The notes beneath the pieces are model-generated. The model had not been told where the DNA came from. It saw only the letters and a program-made list of their open reading frames with translations, and searched no databases. The translations under genes and the position numbers were made by a program. From Thalassobius sp965218685 (GTDB lineage Bacteria > Pseudomonadota > Alphaproteobacteria > Rhodobacterales > Rhodobacteraceae), in NCBI RefSeq assembly GCF_965218685.1, contig NZ_OZ244657.1, positions 3,286,001 through 3,350,000 of the forward strand: a stretch of DNA of 64,000 nucleotides, written 5' to 3'. Below are positions 8,440-17,673 of the stretch, piece by piece; the first letter of the stretch is position 1, and each line of letters opens with the position of its first letter.

Positions 8440-8512
8440 GTGGGGCCTGACTTGTATCCGTGCGCCAGCCACCTTAGAACGCCCCAAACGAGAGGCCAAG
8501 CGGAGACATGGC

Positions 8513-9775
8513 ATGAATATCCTCATCCTGGGCGGCGGCGGACGCGAACACGCATTGGCATGGGCCGTCATGCAGAACCCCAAATGTGACAAGCTGATCG
8601 TGGCGCCGGGTAACGCCGGGATCGCCGCCATCGCCGATTGCGCCAGCCTGGACATCGAAAACGGTGTCGCCGTGGTAAATTTCGCCGAGGAAAACGCGAT
8701 TGATTTCGTGATCGTCGGCCCCGAGGCGCCGCTGGCCGCAGGGGTTGCCGATGATCTGCGCAATGCGGGTTTCAGTGTGTTTGGCCCGTCCAAGGATGCC
8801 GCGCGGCTGGAGGCGTCGAAGAGCTTCACCAAGGAAATCTGCGACATCGCCAATGCACCCACCGCAGGCTATGGCCATTTCACCGACGCGGACGCCGCCA
8901 AGGCGCATATCCGTGAAAACGGCGCGCCCATCGTGGTCAAGGCCGACGGGCTGGCCGCTGGTAAGGGCGTGATCGTCGCGATGGACGAGCAGACCGCGCT
9001 TGACGCCATCGACGACATGTTCGGCGGCGAGTTTGGGGCCGCTGGCGCCGAGGTCGTGATCGAGGAATTCATGGAAGGCGAGGAAGCCTCGTATTTCATT
9101 CTGGTCGATGGCGAGGATTGCCTGCCCATCGGCACCGCGCAGGACCACAAGCGCGTCGGCGAGGGTGACACCGGCCTGAACACCGGCGGTATGGGTGCCT
9201 ATTCCCCGGCCCCCGTACTGTCCGATGAGATTGCCGAGAAAGCGATGAACGAGATCATCCGCCCCACCATGAAGGCGATGGCCGACAAGGGCATGCCCTA
9301 TCAGGGCGTTCTGTATGCCGGCCTGATGATCAAGGACGGCCAGCCGCGCCTGGTGGAGTACAACGTCCGGTTCGGCGATCCCGAATGCCAGGTGCTGATG
9401 CTGCGTCTGGGCGCTCAGGCTCTGGACCTGATGCAAGCCTGCGCCGAGGGCCGCCTGTCAGAGGCCACGGTGAACTGGGCCGATGATCACGCGATGACCG
9501 TTGTGATGGCCGCGAACGGGTATCCCGGAACCTATGAAAAAGGCAGCGTTATCAACGGGCTGGGCAACCTTCCCGAGACGTCCTCGGAAATGTGTTTCCA
9601 CGCGGGCACCAGTTCCAAGGACGGCCAGATCGTCGCCACCGGCGGGCGCGTTCTGAACGTCACCGCGCGCGGGGACAGCCTGCGCCAGGCTGCCGATCGC
9701 GCTTATGCCATGGTCGATCAGATTGACTGGCCCGAAGGCTTCTGCCGCCGCGACATCGGCTGGCGCGCGCTGTAA
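8513..9775 (+). CDS. purD: Phosphoribosylamine-glycine ligase (GAR synthetase)
   Basis: 420 residues, the usual length. Catalyses ATP-dependent joining of glycine to 5-phosphoribosylamine in purine synthesis. The N-domain begins MNILILGGGGREHALAW, the ATP-grasp region has KADGLAAGKGV and EEFMEGEEAS, and LNTGGMGAYSP and EYNVRFGDPE are the conserved ligand-binding loops. The ATG at 8513 is chosen because it starts the conserved N-terminus. xseA is divergent, leaving 73 bases for both promoters. Confidence 0.98.
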   Translation: MNILILGGGGREHALAWAVMQNPKCDKLIVAPGNAGIAAIADCASLDIENGVAVVNFAEENAIDFVIVGPEAPLAAGVADDLRNAGFSVFGPSKDAARLEASKSFTKEICDIANAPTAGYGHFTDADAAKAHIRENGAPIVVKADGLAAGKGVIVAMDEQTALDAIDDMFGGEFGAAGAEVVIEEFMEGEEASYFILVDGEDCLPIGTAQDHKRVGEGDTGLNTGGMGAYSPAPVLSDEIAEKAMNEIIRPTMKAMADKGMPYQGVLYAGLMIKDGQPRLVEYNVRFGDPECQVLMLRLGAQALDLMQACAEGRLSEATVNWADDHAMTVVMAANGYPGTYEKGSVINGLGNLPETSSEMCFHAGTSSKDGQIVATGGRVLNVTARGDSLRQAADRAYAMVDQIDWPEGFCRRDIGWRAL

Positions 9776-9891
9776 AACAACCCTCGGCTGGCCCGTATTG
9801 CGGGCCGGCCACGCCCTTTGAAACGCCATTTGCGCATCCTTGTCGCTAAGCCTATCATGGCGCGAAACGCCCCAAAGGATTTGCGCACACC

Positions 9892-10491
9892 ATGACCGAA
9901 CTCGTTGATCAGGCCTATGCCACCGGCGATTTCATGGAGCTGATGTTCGCCCATGCCCCGATCGGGCTGGTGGTGACCGAAAACCGTGTGATCCGGGACT
10001 GCAACCCCACCTTTGCGGCGATGTTCGGTTATGACCGGAGCGAGCTGCAGGACCACCTGTTCAACATCCTGTACCCGTCCGAAGAAGAGTTCGCCAACAT
10101 CCGCAATCGCGGTGTAAAGGACCTGCAGGAAAACACCGGCTATTGGGACGAACGGGTGATGGCGCGCAAGGATGGGCAGATGTTCTGGGTCCGGGTGCGC
10201 GGCCACAGCTTTACCCCCGATGATCCTCTACAACGCGCCATCTGGAGCTTTGCCGACCTATCCAAATCCCGCCCCTATCAACCGCTAACCCGTCGCGAAC
10301 GCGAGGTTTTTTCGCTGATGGGGGAAGGCAAGACCAGCAAGGAAATCGCCCTGATCCTGGGCATGTCCTATCGCACGGTCGAGGTCCACCGCGGCCGTTT
10401 GCTCAAGAAATTCCGCGCGACTAATACCGCCAGCCTGTTCCAATCGCTGGGCACACTGGCCGGGCCGCATGTGGTGAACTCGGGCCAATAG
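9892..10491 (+). CDS. PAS domain LuxR/FixJ-type transcriptional regulator
   Basis: 199 residues. Residues about 15-125 form a PAS sensor domain (APIGLVVTENRVIRDCNPTF, then FGYDRSEL and ARKDGQMFWVRVRG). Residues about 132-190 form a LuxR-type helix-turn-helix: LTRREREVFSLMGEGKTSKE, then a recognition region around SYRTVEVHRGRLLKKF. There is no receiver domain, so signalling would come from a ligand or redox cofactor in the PAS domain, or from a partner protein. No adjacent histidine kinase. Targets unknown; the convergent FG-GAP gene is only 7 bases away, stop to stop. Confidence 0.9.
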   Translation: MTELVDQAYATGDFMELMFAHAPIGLVVTENRVIRDCNPTFAAMFGYDRSELQDHLFNILYPSEEEFANIRNRGVKDLQENTGYWDERVMARKDGQMFWVRVRGHSFTPDDPLQRAIWSFADLSKSRPYQPLTRREREVFSLMGEGKTSKEIALILGMSYRTVEVHRGRLLKKFRATNTASLFQSLGTLAGPHVVNSGQ

Positions 10492-10498
10492 GACGGGA

Positions 10499-11206
10499 TC
10501 AGCGGCAGGCCAGGGCCGCGGTAAGGCTTGCAGGGCCATGGTATGGGCCAATGTCCTGCGTCCGAATATTGCCACCCGTAAGGACCGAGGCCATCAGACG
10601 CGACCAGTTGCTGTTCACAGTGATCATTTGCGGGCCATCGCCGCAGTCCCTCAGGCCACTGAAAATCTCGGCATCACCGATGCGGTGATTGGTCAGCCCG
10701 TCCTTTTCCGCCACCAGTTTCAGCTGACCCTGCTCAAAACGCCAAACGCGCAGCAGGCGCGCCAGGTGTGGGCGGTCGATATAGGCGATCTCGACCTTGC
10801 CGTCCCCATCCAGATCCGCCGCGCCAATAGGCGCCAGCCAGCGATTGCGGCGGCCGATATTGGGGGTCGCGGCGATCACGCCGGTTTCGTCCCAAATGGT
10901 CAGGCGTGCGCCAAGGGTATCGGTGGTTTCCACGGCGATCACCTCGGGGTCGCCATCCCCGTCCACGTCCACCAACCGAGGCGTGATATCCTCGAATATC
11001 TTGGACTGTGGTAAGGTCACGGTGATCGCACGCCCATTGGCCAGGTGCATCCGCATCCCGCCCCATTCCGGCGTGTCGCCCAGAATATCATGGTGGTAGC
11101 GATCGACCGGCTGAATGAACTGGGCCGAGACGATCTGCGCCTGCGCAAAACTGCCGGGCAAGGCCATCAGCCCCGCCCAGACCAGCATACGCAGGCTGCG
11201 CAGCAT
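10499..11206 (-). CDS. Secreted FG-GAP/VCBS repeat protein
   Basis: 235 residues with an N-terminal signal peptide (about 1-23, ending near SFAQA). Two FG-GAP-like calcium-binding loops are visible: DVDGDGDPEVIAVE near residue 78 and DLDGDGKVEIAYID near 130, with further beta-strand repeats around them, suggesting a partial beta-propeller in the periplasm. Function is unknown. The ATG shares one base with the TGA of the upstream ferredoxin gene (TGATG), so the two are translationally coupled, an unusual pairing of a cytosolic electron carrier with an exported protein. Confidence 0.85.
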   Translation of the reverse strand: MLRSLRMLVWAGLMALPGSFAQAQIVSAQFIQPVDRYHHDILGDTPEWGGMRMHLANGRAITVTLPQSKIFEDITPRLVDVDGDGDPEVIAVETTDTLGARLTIWDETGVIAATPNIGRRNRWLAPIGAADLDGDGKVEIAYIDRPHLARLLRVWRFEQGQLKLVAEKDGLTNHRIGDAEIFSGLRDCGDGPQMITVNSNWSRLMASVLTGGNIRTQDIGPYHGPASLTAALACR

Positions 11207-11529
11207 CAGATCTGCTTTTCGGGCATGTGGACGATCAGACCGTCCAATTCGTCCGAGACCTTCACCTGGCAGGTCAGGCGCGACCGCGCGGGATCAGGCT
11301 CGTAGGCAAAATCCAGCATGTCCTCTTCCATGTCGTCCTTGGCGGGCAGCTTGTCCACCCAAGCCGGATCAACATAGACGTGGCATGTCGAACACGCACA
11401 CGCGCCACCGCAATCTGCCTCGATACCTGGAATATTGTTGTCGCGCGCGCCTTCCATGACGCTCAGACCATTGGCCACGTCCACAACGTGTTCGGTGCCG
11501 TTATGCTCGATGTAGGTGATTTTCGCCAT
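11206..11529 (-). CDS. Adrenodoxin-type [2Fe-2S] ferredoxin
   Basis: 107 residues. The cluster-binding pattern is Cys40, Cys46, Cys49 (in ADCGGACACSTCHVYV) and Cys87 (RLTCQVKV), the vertebrate adrenodoxin/ISC Fdx arrangement. Such ferredoxins feed electrons to Fe-S assembly, P450s or ring hydroxylases. No isc genes or P450 are in this window; the AlkB-type hydroxylase at 5.9 kb is a possible but unproven partner. It is the first gene of a two-gene unit with the FG-GAP protein. Confidence 0.95.
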   Translation of the reverse strand: MAKITYIEHNGTEHVVDVANGLSVMEGARDNNIPGIEADCGGACACSTCHVYVDPAWVDKLPAKDDMEEDMLDFAYEPDPARSRLTCQVKVSDELDGLIVHMPEKQI

Positions 11530-11708
11530 CTGGCGGCCTCCTCGGGTCTTCAGTTGTCACTGTCAGCCAACTTCCTAGCCAAGCTGCCCGGAATTAACCA
11601 GTCCCTTTTGCGTGAAATACCCCGTGAACGGCCCGAATGCCCACACTTTCCCCAGAATTCAAAACCGGGTAGACTTAGGGAAACAAGCCGCAGAAGGCAC
11701 CCGAGCAG

Positions 11709-12236
11709 ATGATCCCTTTCCCAGTCCCGGCCCTTTGTGTTCTGGCCGCCTGTGTTCTTACCGCATGCAACACGGCGTTGCCCGACATGTCCGGTGAACC
11801 GCAGGTGACCCGCACTTTTGCCGAAGGCCCACCCGGCGCGGCCCCCGGCACCTGCTGGGGTAAGCACACCACGCCCGCGGTGATCGAGACCGTGACCCAG
11901 CAGATCATGCTTCAGCCCGCGCAGGTCACCACCGAAGGCCATGTGATCCAGCCGGCGATCTATAAGACCGAGACCCAGCAGCGCATCCTGCGCGAGCGCA
12001 AGGACACCTGGTTTCAGGCCCCCTGCCCGCCCCAGCAAACACCCGAGTTTATCGCGTCGGTTCAGCGCGCTTTGGCGGCCCGCAGCCTGTACAGGGGGCC
12101 CGTCACCGGCGTGATGGACGGCCCAACCCGCGCGGCCATTCGCAAATACCAGGCGCCTCAGGGGCTGGATTCGGGCATTCTGTCCACCGCCGCGGCCCGC
12201 AAGCTTGGCCTGATCGAGGTCGAGCGGCAAGAATGA
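11709..12236 (+). CDS. Lipoprotein with C-terminal peptidoglycan-binding domain
   Basis: 175 residues. The N-terminus is a lipoprotein signal; two Cys residues lie in lipobox-like contexts (LAAC and LTAC), the second (near residue 20) being the likelier acylation site. The middle (about 45-100) contains Trp and two Cys, and residues about 114-170 match the peptidoglycan-binding type 1 fold (SVQRALAARSLYRGPVTGVM, then TRAAIRKYQ). It is likely anchored in a membrane facing the periplasm and holding the cell wall. No lytic or ligase domain is present. Confidence 0.85.
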   Translation: MIPFPVPALCVLAACVLTACNTALPDMSGEPQVTRTFAEGPPGAAPGTCWGKHTTPAVIETVTQQIMLQPAQVTTEGHVIQPAIYKTETQQRILRERKDTWFQAPCPPQQTPEFIASVQRALAARSLYRGPVTGVMDGPTRAAIRKYQAPQGLDSGILSTAAARKLGLIEVERQE

Positions 12237-12251
12237 CCCCAAATGAAAGGA

Positions 12252-12267
12252 CCGCCCCAAGGGGCGG
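12252..12267. terminator. Hairpin between convergent lipoprotein and htrA genes
   Basis: Arms CCGCCCC (12252-12258) and GGGGCGG (12261-12267) pair perfectly with a 2-base gap (effective loop of 4 once the inner pair opens). It lies 15 bases after the lipoprotein stop and 39 before the htrA stop. The following bases are only weakly T-rich, so termination in either direction is likely but not certain. Confidence 0.6.
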
Positions 12268-12306
12268 CCCATTGTGTTTCCGGGGTATCTTTTTGGGAAA
12301 GACCCG

Positions 12307-13770
12307 TTAGTCCCGAATGGACAGCGCCACGAACCGAGGCTCGCCGCCACGGCGGATCAGCAGCAACAGCGACTTGCGACCAGCCTCCAAAGCCTCGTCG
12401 ACGCGGGCCTTCAGATCGCCGGTGTTTTCCAGTTTCTGCTGACCGGCTTCGGTGATCAGGTCGCCCGCACGCAGACCTTTTTCAAAGGCCTCCGAGGTTT
12501 GATCCACATCCATCACCACCAGACCCATCGCGGTTTTCGGCAACTGCAGCTCGCCGCGCAACTCCTCGGTCAGAGGGCTCAGCGTCAGGCCCAGCATTTC
12601 TTTGGGTTCTTCAGCTTCTTCGGGCGCGGGGGCGGCAGTGCGCACGGCCTCGGCCTCTTCACGGCGGCCAAGGGTAACCTTGATGGTCTGGGTCTTGCCA
12701 TCACGGAAGATGGTCACACGCACGGCCTTGCCAACCGCAGTGTTGCCGACCTGGCGCACCAGGGCGCGGGTGTCCACGACCTCGACCCCATCAAAACTAA
12801 GGATCACGTCGCCCTGAACGATCCCGGCCTTCTTGGCCGGACCATCGGGCACATCGGTGACCAGCACACCGGCTGTATCCTCAAGACCCAGTGCTTCAGC
12901 CACATCTGCGGTGACATCCTGAATGCTCACACCCAGCCAGCCGCGGCGTGTCTCGCCGAACTCTTTCAACTGGTCCACGACCCGCGTCACCACGTTAGAC
13001 GCCATCGAGAAACCGATCCCGATCGAGCCGCCATTGGGCGACAGGATCGCAGTGTTCACGCCGATCACCTCGCCGTCCATGTTGAACAGCGGCCCGCCCG
13101 AGTTGCCCCGGTTGATCGCCGCGTCAGTCTGGATGTAGTCGTCATAACTGCCTGACAGCGACCGGTTGCGCGCCGATACGATACCCGCAGAGACCGAGAA
13201 CCCCTGCCCCAGCGGGTTACCCATGGCCAGCACCCAATCCCCAACCCGAGAGGCATCACTGTCGCCAAAGGTCACGTAATTCAGCGGCTCGTCTGTCTCG
13301 ACTTTCAGAAGGGCGATGTCGGTTTTTGGGTCGGTACCAATCACCTTGGCGGTCAGCTCTTCTCCGCTGAAAAATTCGATGACGATTTCGTCGGCCTGTT
13401 TGATCACGTGATCATTGGTGACGATATATCCGTCCTCGGAGATCACGAACCCCGAGCCCAGCGCCGAGCTGCGGCGCGGACGGTCGCCATCACCGCGATT
13501 CTGGTCTTGAAACTCGCGAAAGAAATCTTCGAAGGGGCTGCCTTCGGGTACAATGGGCGCACCGCCCGATTGCCCGGCCACCACGGTCGAGGTCGTGATA
13601 TTCACCACCGAGGGGCTGATCTTCTCGGCCAGATCGGCCAAACTATCTGGACGCGCCTGCGCACTCGCCGCCTGCACCACAACCATCACCAGGGCCACAA
13701 CCCCAAGCCACAAGGCCTGCAGTCCGTGTCCACGATACGGAACAGAAATTGCCTGACTGCTCACTCCCAT
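12307..13770 (-). CDS. htrA: HtrA/DegP-family periplasmic serine protease (Do-type)
   Basis: 487 residues. A signal anchor or signal peptide occupies about 1-40. The trypsin-like domain carries the triad: His in TNDHVIKQ, Asp in DPKTDIALLKV, Ser in NRGNSGGPLFN. Two PDZ domains follow (about 275-365 and 395-485), with an Ala/Glu-rich linker between them. These proteases degrade or refold damaged envelope proteins. I chose the ATG at 13770 (MGVSSQA), preceded by AAGGAG; a frame extending to 13830 lacks such a site. It follows the hflKC-DUF2065 genes, another membrane quality-control group, after a 205-base gap containing a repeat element. Confidence 0.95.
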   Translation of the reverse strand: MGVSSQAISVPYRGHGLQALWLGVVALVMVVVQAASAQARPDSLADLAEKISPSVVNITTSTVVAGQSGGAPIVPEGSPFEDFFREFQDQNRGDGDRPRRSSALGSGFVISEDGYIVTNDHVIKQADEIVIEFFSGEELTAKVIGTDPKTDIALLKVETDEPLNYVTFGDSDASRVGDWVLAMGNPLGQGFSVSAGIVSARNRSLSGSYDDYIQTDAAINRGNSGGPLFNMDGEVIGVNTAILSPNGGSIGIGFSMASNVVTRVVDQLKEFGETRRGWLGVSIQDVTADVAEALGLEDTAGVLVTDVPDGPAKKAGIVQGDVILSFDGVEVVDTRALVRQVGNTAVGKAVRVTIFRDGKTQTIKVTLGRREEAEAVRTAAPAPEEAEEPKEMLGLTLSPLTEELRGELQLPKTAMGLVVMDVDQTSEAFEKGLRAGDLITEAGQQKLENTGDLKARVDEALEAGRKSLLLLIRRGGEPRFVALSIRD

Positions 13771-13916
13771 CTCTCCTTTGATCTTAGGAACAGGCCGGGC
13801 TCCGGACCCGACACTTGCCCTACCATTCACCTCTATGCGCTGGATGGCAACTCAAACCCTCTCGCAAGCCCTCAACTGGCCGTGAACCGCCAGTGATCCA
13901 CAGCCGGCCAATCGCG

Positions 13917-13961
13917 CTTCTTTGCTCGGCCAATACTCCGGGGTCTGGGGCAGCGCCCCAG
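13917..13961 (+). repeat. Interspersed intergenic repeat, copy 2 of 4, with hairpin
   Basis: Core CTTCTTTGCTC (13917-13927), then AATACTCCGGGG, then a hairpin with arms CTGGGGC (13945-13951) and GCCCCAG (13955-13961) around AGC. Same element as at 1170, 39268 and 51526. It lies just past the stop of the minus-strand hflKC-DUF2065 operon, where the hairpin could also act as a terminator. The rest of the 13771-13975 gap holds no gene that I can support. Confidence 0.6.
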
Positions 13962-13975
13962 CTTTTCATCCTTGC

Positions 13976-14173
13976 TCAGGCCCCCAAAGATTTACCGACC
14001 CACACAAGCACCAGACCCAAGCCCAACGCCACAAGACCCAACATACGGCGTTGATCTTCGCGCAGGGCGCGCAAGGCCGCCAGCATCTGCTCAATAAGCG
14101 AAGGGGCCAGCGCATAGGCCAGCCCCTCGACAATCAGCACAAGCCCTAGGGCCAGGCATGCCGCCGCGATCAT
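13976..14173 (-). CDS. DUF2065 small membrane protein
   Basis: 65 residues with two hydrophobic segments (about 3-22 and 43-62) separated by a charged loop (ALREDQRR). This is the YjeT-like DUF2065 pattern, which commonly follows hflC in alphaproteobacteria. Its start overlaps the hflC stop by four bases (ATGA), so it is translationally coupled. Function unknown; a role with the HflKC/FtsH complex is inferred only from position. Confidence 0.88.
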   Translation of the reverse strand: MIAAACLALGLVLIVEGLAYALAPSLIEQMLAALRALREDQRRMLGLVALGLGLVLVWVGKSLGA

Positions 14174-15048
14174 TGCGCGACGGTGTCGGTTTTCAGATAC
14201 TCGAAAAACTCGCTGTCCGGTGTCATCACCATCGAGGAATTCCCACCCGTCAGCGCGCTTTCATAGGCCTGAAGCGAGCGATAGAAGGCAAAGAATTCAG
14301 TATCCGCGCCATAGGCTTCGGCAAAGATGCCGTTGCGTTTCGCGTCGGCTTCACCACGGGTCACCTGCGCTTCACGCTCGGCCTCGGACAGGGTTTCCAC
14401 CACGGTACGATCGGCCAGCGCGCGCACACGCTGCGCCGCTTCGTTACCACGGGCGATCTCGTCTGCGGCTTCGCGTTCGCGCTCGGCCCGCATCCGGGCG
14501 AAGGTGGCGTTCAGGTTCTGAGCAGGCAGGTTGGTCTGTTTCAGACGCACGTCCACCACGTCCAAGCCCAGGCTGACCGCAGCGGCACGGGCCTGATCCC
14601 GGATCCGCACCATCAGCTCGCGACGGTCAGACGACAGGATCGTATCCGAGGTCACCTGATCGGCACCCAGAACCTCGCGGATTTGCGCGTTCAGGATCGA
14701 GGACAGGCGGTCCTCGGCCAGACGCAAACCGCCCACGCCAACCGCTTGACGGAACTGAACCACGTCGGCGATGCGGTAGCGCGCAAAGGCGTCCACGACC
14801 AGACGACGATCATCCGAGGGGGTCACCTCGATGGTTTCAGTATCCAGCGACAGGATCCGGTCGTCATAGGTCACGACCTCTTGGATCAGCGGGATCTTGA
14901 AGTTCAGGCCCGGGTCTTTTTTCACGGCCTTGATCTGACCGAACTGCAGCACCAGCGCCCTTTCACGTTCGTCCACCACGAAGACCGAGGACAAAATCCC
15001 GGCAATCACGATAACCACAACAGGCAGAATAAATGTTGTCTTGTTCAT
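14170..15048 (-). CDS. hflC: HflC, SPFH-domain modulator of FtsH protease
   Basis: 292 residues. One N-terminal membrane anchor (about 5-25), then the SPFH/band-7 domain (VDERERALVLQFGQIKAV onward), a coiled-coil rich in Ala/Glu/Arg (about 190-245) and a short tail. With HflK it forms a large periplasm-facing cage around the membrane protease FtsH. It begins 3 bases after the hflK stop and is coupled to DUF2065 downstream. Confidence 0.97.
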   Translation of the reverse strand: MNKTTFILPVVVIVIAGILSSVFVVDERERALVLQFGQIKAVKKDPGLNFKIPLIQEVVTYDDRILSLDTETIEVTPSDDRRLVVDAFARYRIADVVQFRQAVGVGGLRLAEDRLSSILNAQIREVLGADQVTSDTILSSDRRELMVRIRDQARAAAVSLGLDVVDVRLKQTNLPAQNLNATFARMRAEREREAADEIARGNEAAQRVRALADRTVVETLSEAEREAQVTRGEADAKRNGIFAEAYGADTEFFAFYRSLQAYESALTGGNSSMVMTPDSEFFEYLKTDTVAQ

Positions 15049-15051
15049 GGC

Positions 15052-16197
15052 TTAGTTCCCCCCGGTCGAGCGACGGGTTTCATTCAGCGGCAGATAGGGC
15101 ACAACGCCGGATCCGCCTTCGCCGATGATCCCCTGGTCCAGAATGGTCTTGTCCACGTCACCCAGAACCTTTTCCATGGTTTCCAGGTACAGACGCTTGC
15201 GGGTCACTTCGGGCGCTTTCTGGTATTCTTCCAGAACCGAGGTGAAGCGGCTGGCTTCACCCAAGGCATCGTTCACGACCTGCGCGCGATAGGCTTCGGC
15301 CTCTTCCAGTTTCTGGGCGGCTTCACCGCGTGCTTCGGCCAAAACGCGGTTGGCATAGGCATCGGCCTGACGCTCCAACCGGTCACGTTCCTGTTCGGCG
15401 GCCTGCACTTCACGGAAGCTGTCGATCACTTCGCGCGGCGGGTCGGCTTTTTCAAGGTTCACACGAACGATGTTGATACCGCTTTCGTATTCGTCCAGCG
15501 TTGCCTGAATGCTTTCACGCGCGGTGTCGGCGATCAGACCACGGTCACGGTTCAGGATCGGCGCCAGATTGCTGGCCGCGATGATCTCGCGCATGACCGA
15601 TTCAGATACGGCCTGCACTGTCGCGCGCGAGTCGCGAAGGTTGAACAGCAGTTTTGCCGGATCGTTGATGTTCCAAACCACCTGGAAATCGATGTCCACG
15701 ATGTTTGCATCGGTGGTCAGCATCAGCCCGGTATCCTGGGCACCGCGAGCCACGCCCACGTTTTCCGTCCGCTCCGAGGTGACGTTCACCACCTCTGCCG
15801 TCACCAGGGGCCACGGCGCGAAGTTCAGACCGGGGTTGCCGGTGGCGTTATATTTGCCCAGCAACAATTCAACCGACTGTTCTTCGGGTTTGACAGTGTA
15901 GAAGCTGCTGAAGGCCCACAGCCCGGCCAGCACCAGCGCGCCCAGCGTCAGCGTGCCTTTGGTAAACTTGGGTCCACCCGAGCCACCGCCCGAGCGGCCA
16001 CGCCCCTGGCCACCGCCACCGCCGCCCATCAGGACGCGCAATTGCTCTTGGCCTTTTTTCATCAGCTCGTCGATCTCGGGGATCTGGGGGTTGTCGTCCT
16101 GCGGACGGCGCCCTCCGCCATTGTTGGGGCGATTGTCGTCACCGCCTCCTCCCCTGTTTCCACCGCCGCCCCAAGGGCCGCCAGAATTCCCAGCCAT
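15052..16197 (-). CDS. hflK: HflK, SPFH-domain modulator of FtsH protease
   Basis: 381 residues. The N-terminal cytosolic region (about 1-85) is very Gly/Asn/Arg-rich, as is usual for HflK; a single membrane segment (about 92-112, TLGALVLAGLWAFSSFY) follows, then the SPFH domain (VKPEEQSVELLLGKYN) and a long coiled-coil of Ala/Glu/Arg (about 270-330). Partner of HflC. The gene is 74 bases downstream of gor on the same strand. Confidence 0.96.
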   Translation of the reverse strand: MAGNSGGPWGGGGNRGGGGDDNRPNNGGGRRPQDDNPQIPEIDELMKKGQEQLRVLMGGGGGGQGRGRSGGGSGGPKFTKGTLTLGALVLAGLWAFSSFYTVKPEEQSVELLLGKYNATGNPGLNFAPWPLVTAEVVNVTSERTENVGVARGAQDTGLMLTTDANIVDIDFQVVWNINDPAKLLFNLRDSRATVQAVSESVMREIIAASNLAPILNRDRGLIADTARESIQATLDEYESGINIVRVNLEKADPPREVIDSFREVQAAEQERDRLERQADAYANRVLAEARGEAAQKLEEAEAYRAQVVNDALGEASRFTSVLEEYQKAPEVTRKRLYLETMEKVLGDVDKTILDQGIIGEGGSGVVPYLPLNETRRSTGGN

Positions 16198-16271
16198 AAA
16201 CCAGTGTTCCTCTTGTTATTCGTTGTGCCGTGCTGCCCTTTAAAGTGTGCAGCGCGGCGACTTTTTCAAGT

Positions 16272-17636
16272 TCAGGCCGTCCGAACGGGGGCCTTCATGG
16301 TCACAATTTCCTCGGACATGGTGGGGTGAACCGCCACAGTCCGGTCGAAATCTTCTTTGGTCGCGCCCATTTTCACCGCGATCCCAGCCAGCTGGATCAT
16401 CTCGCCCGCGCCGGGGGCCACGATATGACAGCCCAGCACACGGCGGGTATCGGCGCACACCACCAGTTTCATCATCACACGTTCTGTGCGTCCGGCAAAG
16501 GCCGTCTGCATCGGTTTGAACGAAGTACAGTAAACCTCGATCGGGCCCGCATCTCGCGCCGCCTCTTCGCTCAGGCCCACGGTGCCAAATTCAGGCTGCG
16601 TGAAAATGGCGGTCGGGATCAGCTCGTGATCGGGTTTGGTCGGGTTGCCCTTGAAGACAGTTTCGACAAAGGCCATGCCTTCGCGGATCGCCACAGGGGT
16701 CAGGTTCACCCGGTCGGTCACGTCGCCCACGGCGTAGATCGAGGGCACCTCGGTCTGGCCATAGTCATCCACCAGCACCTGACCGCCCCGGCCAAGCTTC
16801 ACGCCGACCTCTTCCAGGCCCATGTCATCAGTGTTGGGTGCGCGGCCCGTGGCGAACATCACCTGATCAAAGATGTTCTCGTCACCATTGGTGGCCTTGA
16901 CCTTGATCTTGCCATCTTCGGTCTTTTCCATCGACAGGACGTTCGTGCCCAGATGCAGGTTCACGCCGCGCTGGATCATTTCCTCGGCGACCAGTCCGCG
17001 GGCCTCTTCGTCAAAGCCACGCAGCACTTGCGCGCCGCGGTAATATTGCGTGACCTCGACGCCCAGACCATTCAGAATGCCGGCAAATTCGCAGGCAATA
17101 TAACCGCCACCAAGGATCAGGATATTCTGCGGCATCTGCTCCAGATGGAAGATATCGTTCGAGGTAATCGCCAGCTCGGCCCCCGGCAGATCAGGTTTTA
17201 CGGGACGTCCACCCATCGCCAGAAGGATATGTTTGGCGGTCTTGCGCTCGCCGGTCGACAGTTCAACCGTGTGGGCATCCACCACCCGCGCGCGGGCGTC
17301 AAAGCTGTCCACGCCCGAGCCCTTCAGCAAGCTGCGATAGATGCCTTCCAGTCGGTCCAGTTCCGTGTGCAGTTTGGTCTTGAACCGGCCCCAGTTGAAG
17401 TCACCCAAGCTAACGTCCCAGCCATAGGCCGCCGCATCATCCGCAATGCCTGAATATTCGCTGGCGAAAACCATCAGCTTCTTGGGCACACAACCCCGGA
17501 TCACGCAGGTACCGCCGTAACGGTCTTCCTCGGCAAGCGCCACCTTGGCCCCCGCATCGCCCGCCGCGACACGAGCAGCGCGCACCCCACCCGAGCCGCC
17601 GCCAATCACAAACAGGTCATAGTCAAAGCTGCTCAT
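16272..17636 (-). CDS. gor: Glutathione-disulfide reductase
   Basis: 454 residues, typical length. FAD motif GGGSGGVRAAR at the N-terminus; redox-active disulfide in GGTCVIRGCVPKK; NADPH-binding GGGYIACEFAGIL in the middle; YAVGDVTDRVNLTPVAIREG for FAD; and the C-terminal HPTMSEE bearing the catalytic His-Glu pair. It keeps glutathione reduced with NADPH, which rpiA and the pentose phosphate route upstream could help supply. Lies between an AhpD-like gene and hflK, all on the minus strand. Confidence 0.96.
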   Translation of the reverse strand: MSSFDYDLFVIGGGSGGVRAARVAAGDAGAKVALAEEDRYGGTCVIRGCVPKKLMVFASEYSGIADDAAAYGWDVSLGDFNWGRFKTKLHTELDRLEGIYRSLLKGSGVDSFDARARVVDAHTVELSTGERKTAKHILLAMGGRPVKPDLPGAELAITSNDIFHLEQMPQNILILGGGYIACEFAGILNGLGVEVTQYYRGAQVLRGFDEEARGLVAEEMIQRGVNLHLGTNVLSMEKTEDGKIKVKATNGDENIFDQVMFATGRAPNTDDMGLEEVGVKLGRGGQVLVDDYGQTEVPSIYAVGDVTDRVNLTPVAIREGMAFVETVFKGNPTKPDHELIPTAIFTQPEFGTVGLSEEAARDAGPIEVYCTSFKPMQTAFAGRTERVMMKLVVCADTRRVLGCHIVAPGAGEMIQLAGIAVKMGATKEDFDRTVAVHPTMSEEIVTMKAPVRTA

Positions 17637-17673
17637 CTTTGGTTTTCCGTTCTTCTCATTTCATTCTTACCGC

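Noticed and set aside
16029..16197. Gly/Asn codon repeats at the start of hflK
   Set aside because: Low-complexity N-terminus is normal for HflK and not a separate repeat element.
14158..16329. 723-codon open frame antisense to hflC and hflK
   Set aside because: Opposite two well-supported genes; His/Gln/Arg-rich nonsense-like protein, typical antisense artefact in GC-rich DNA.
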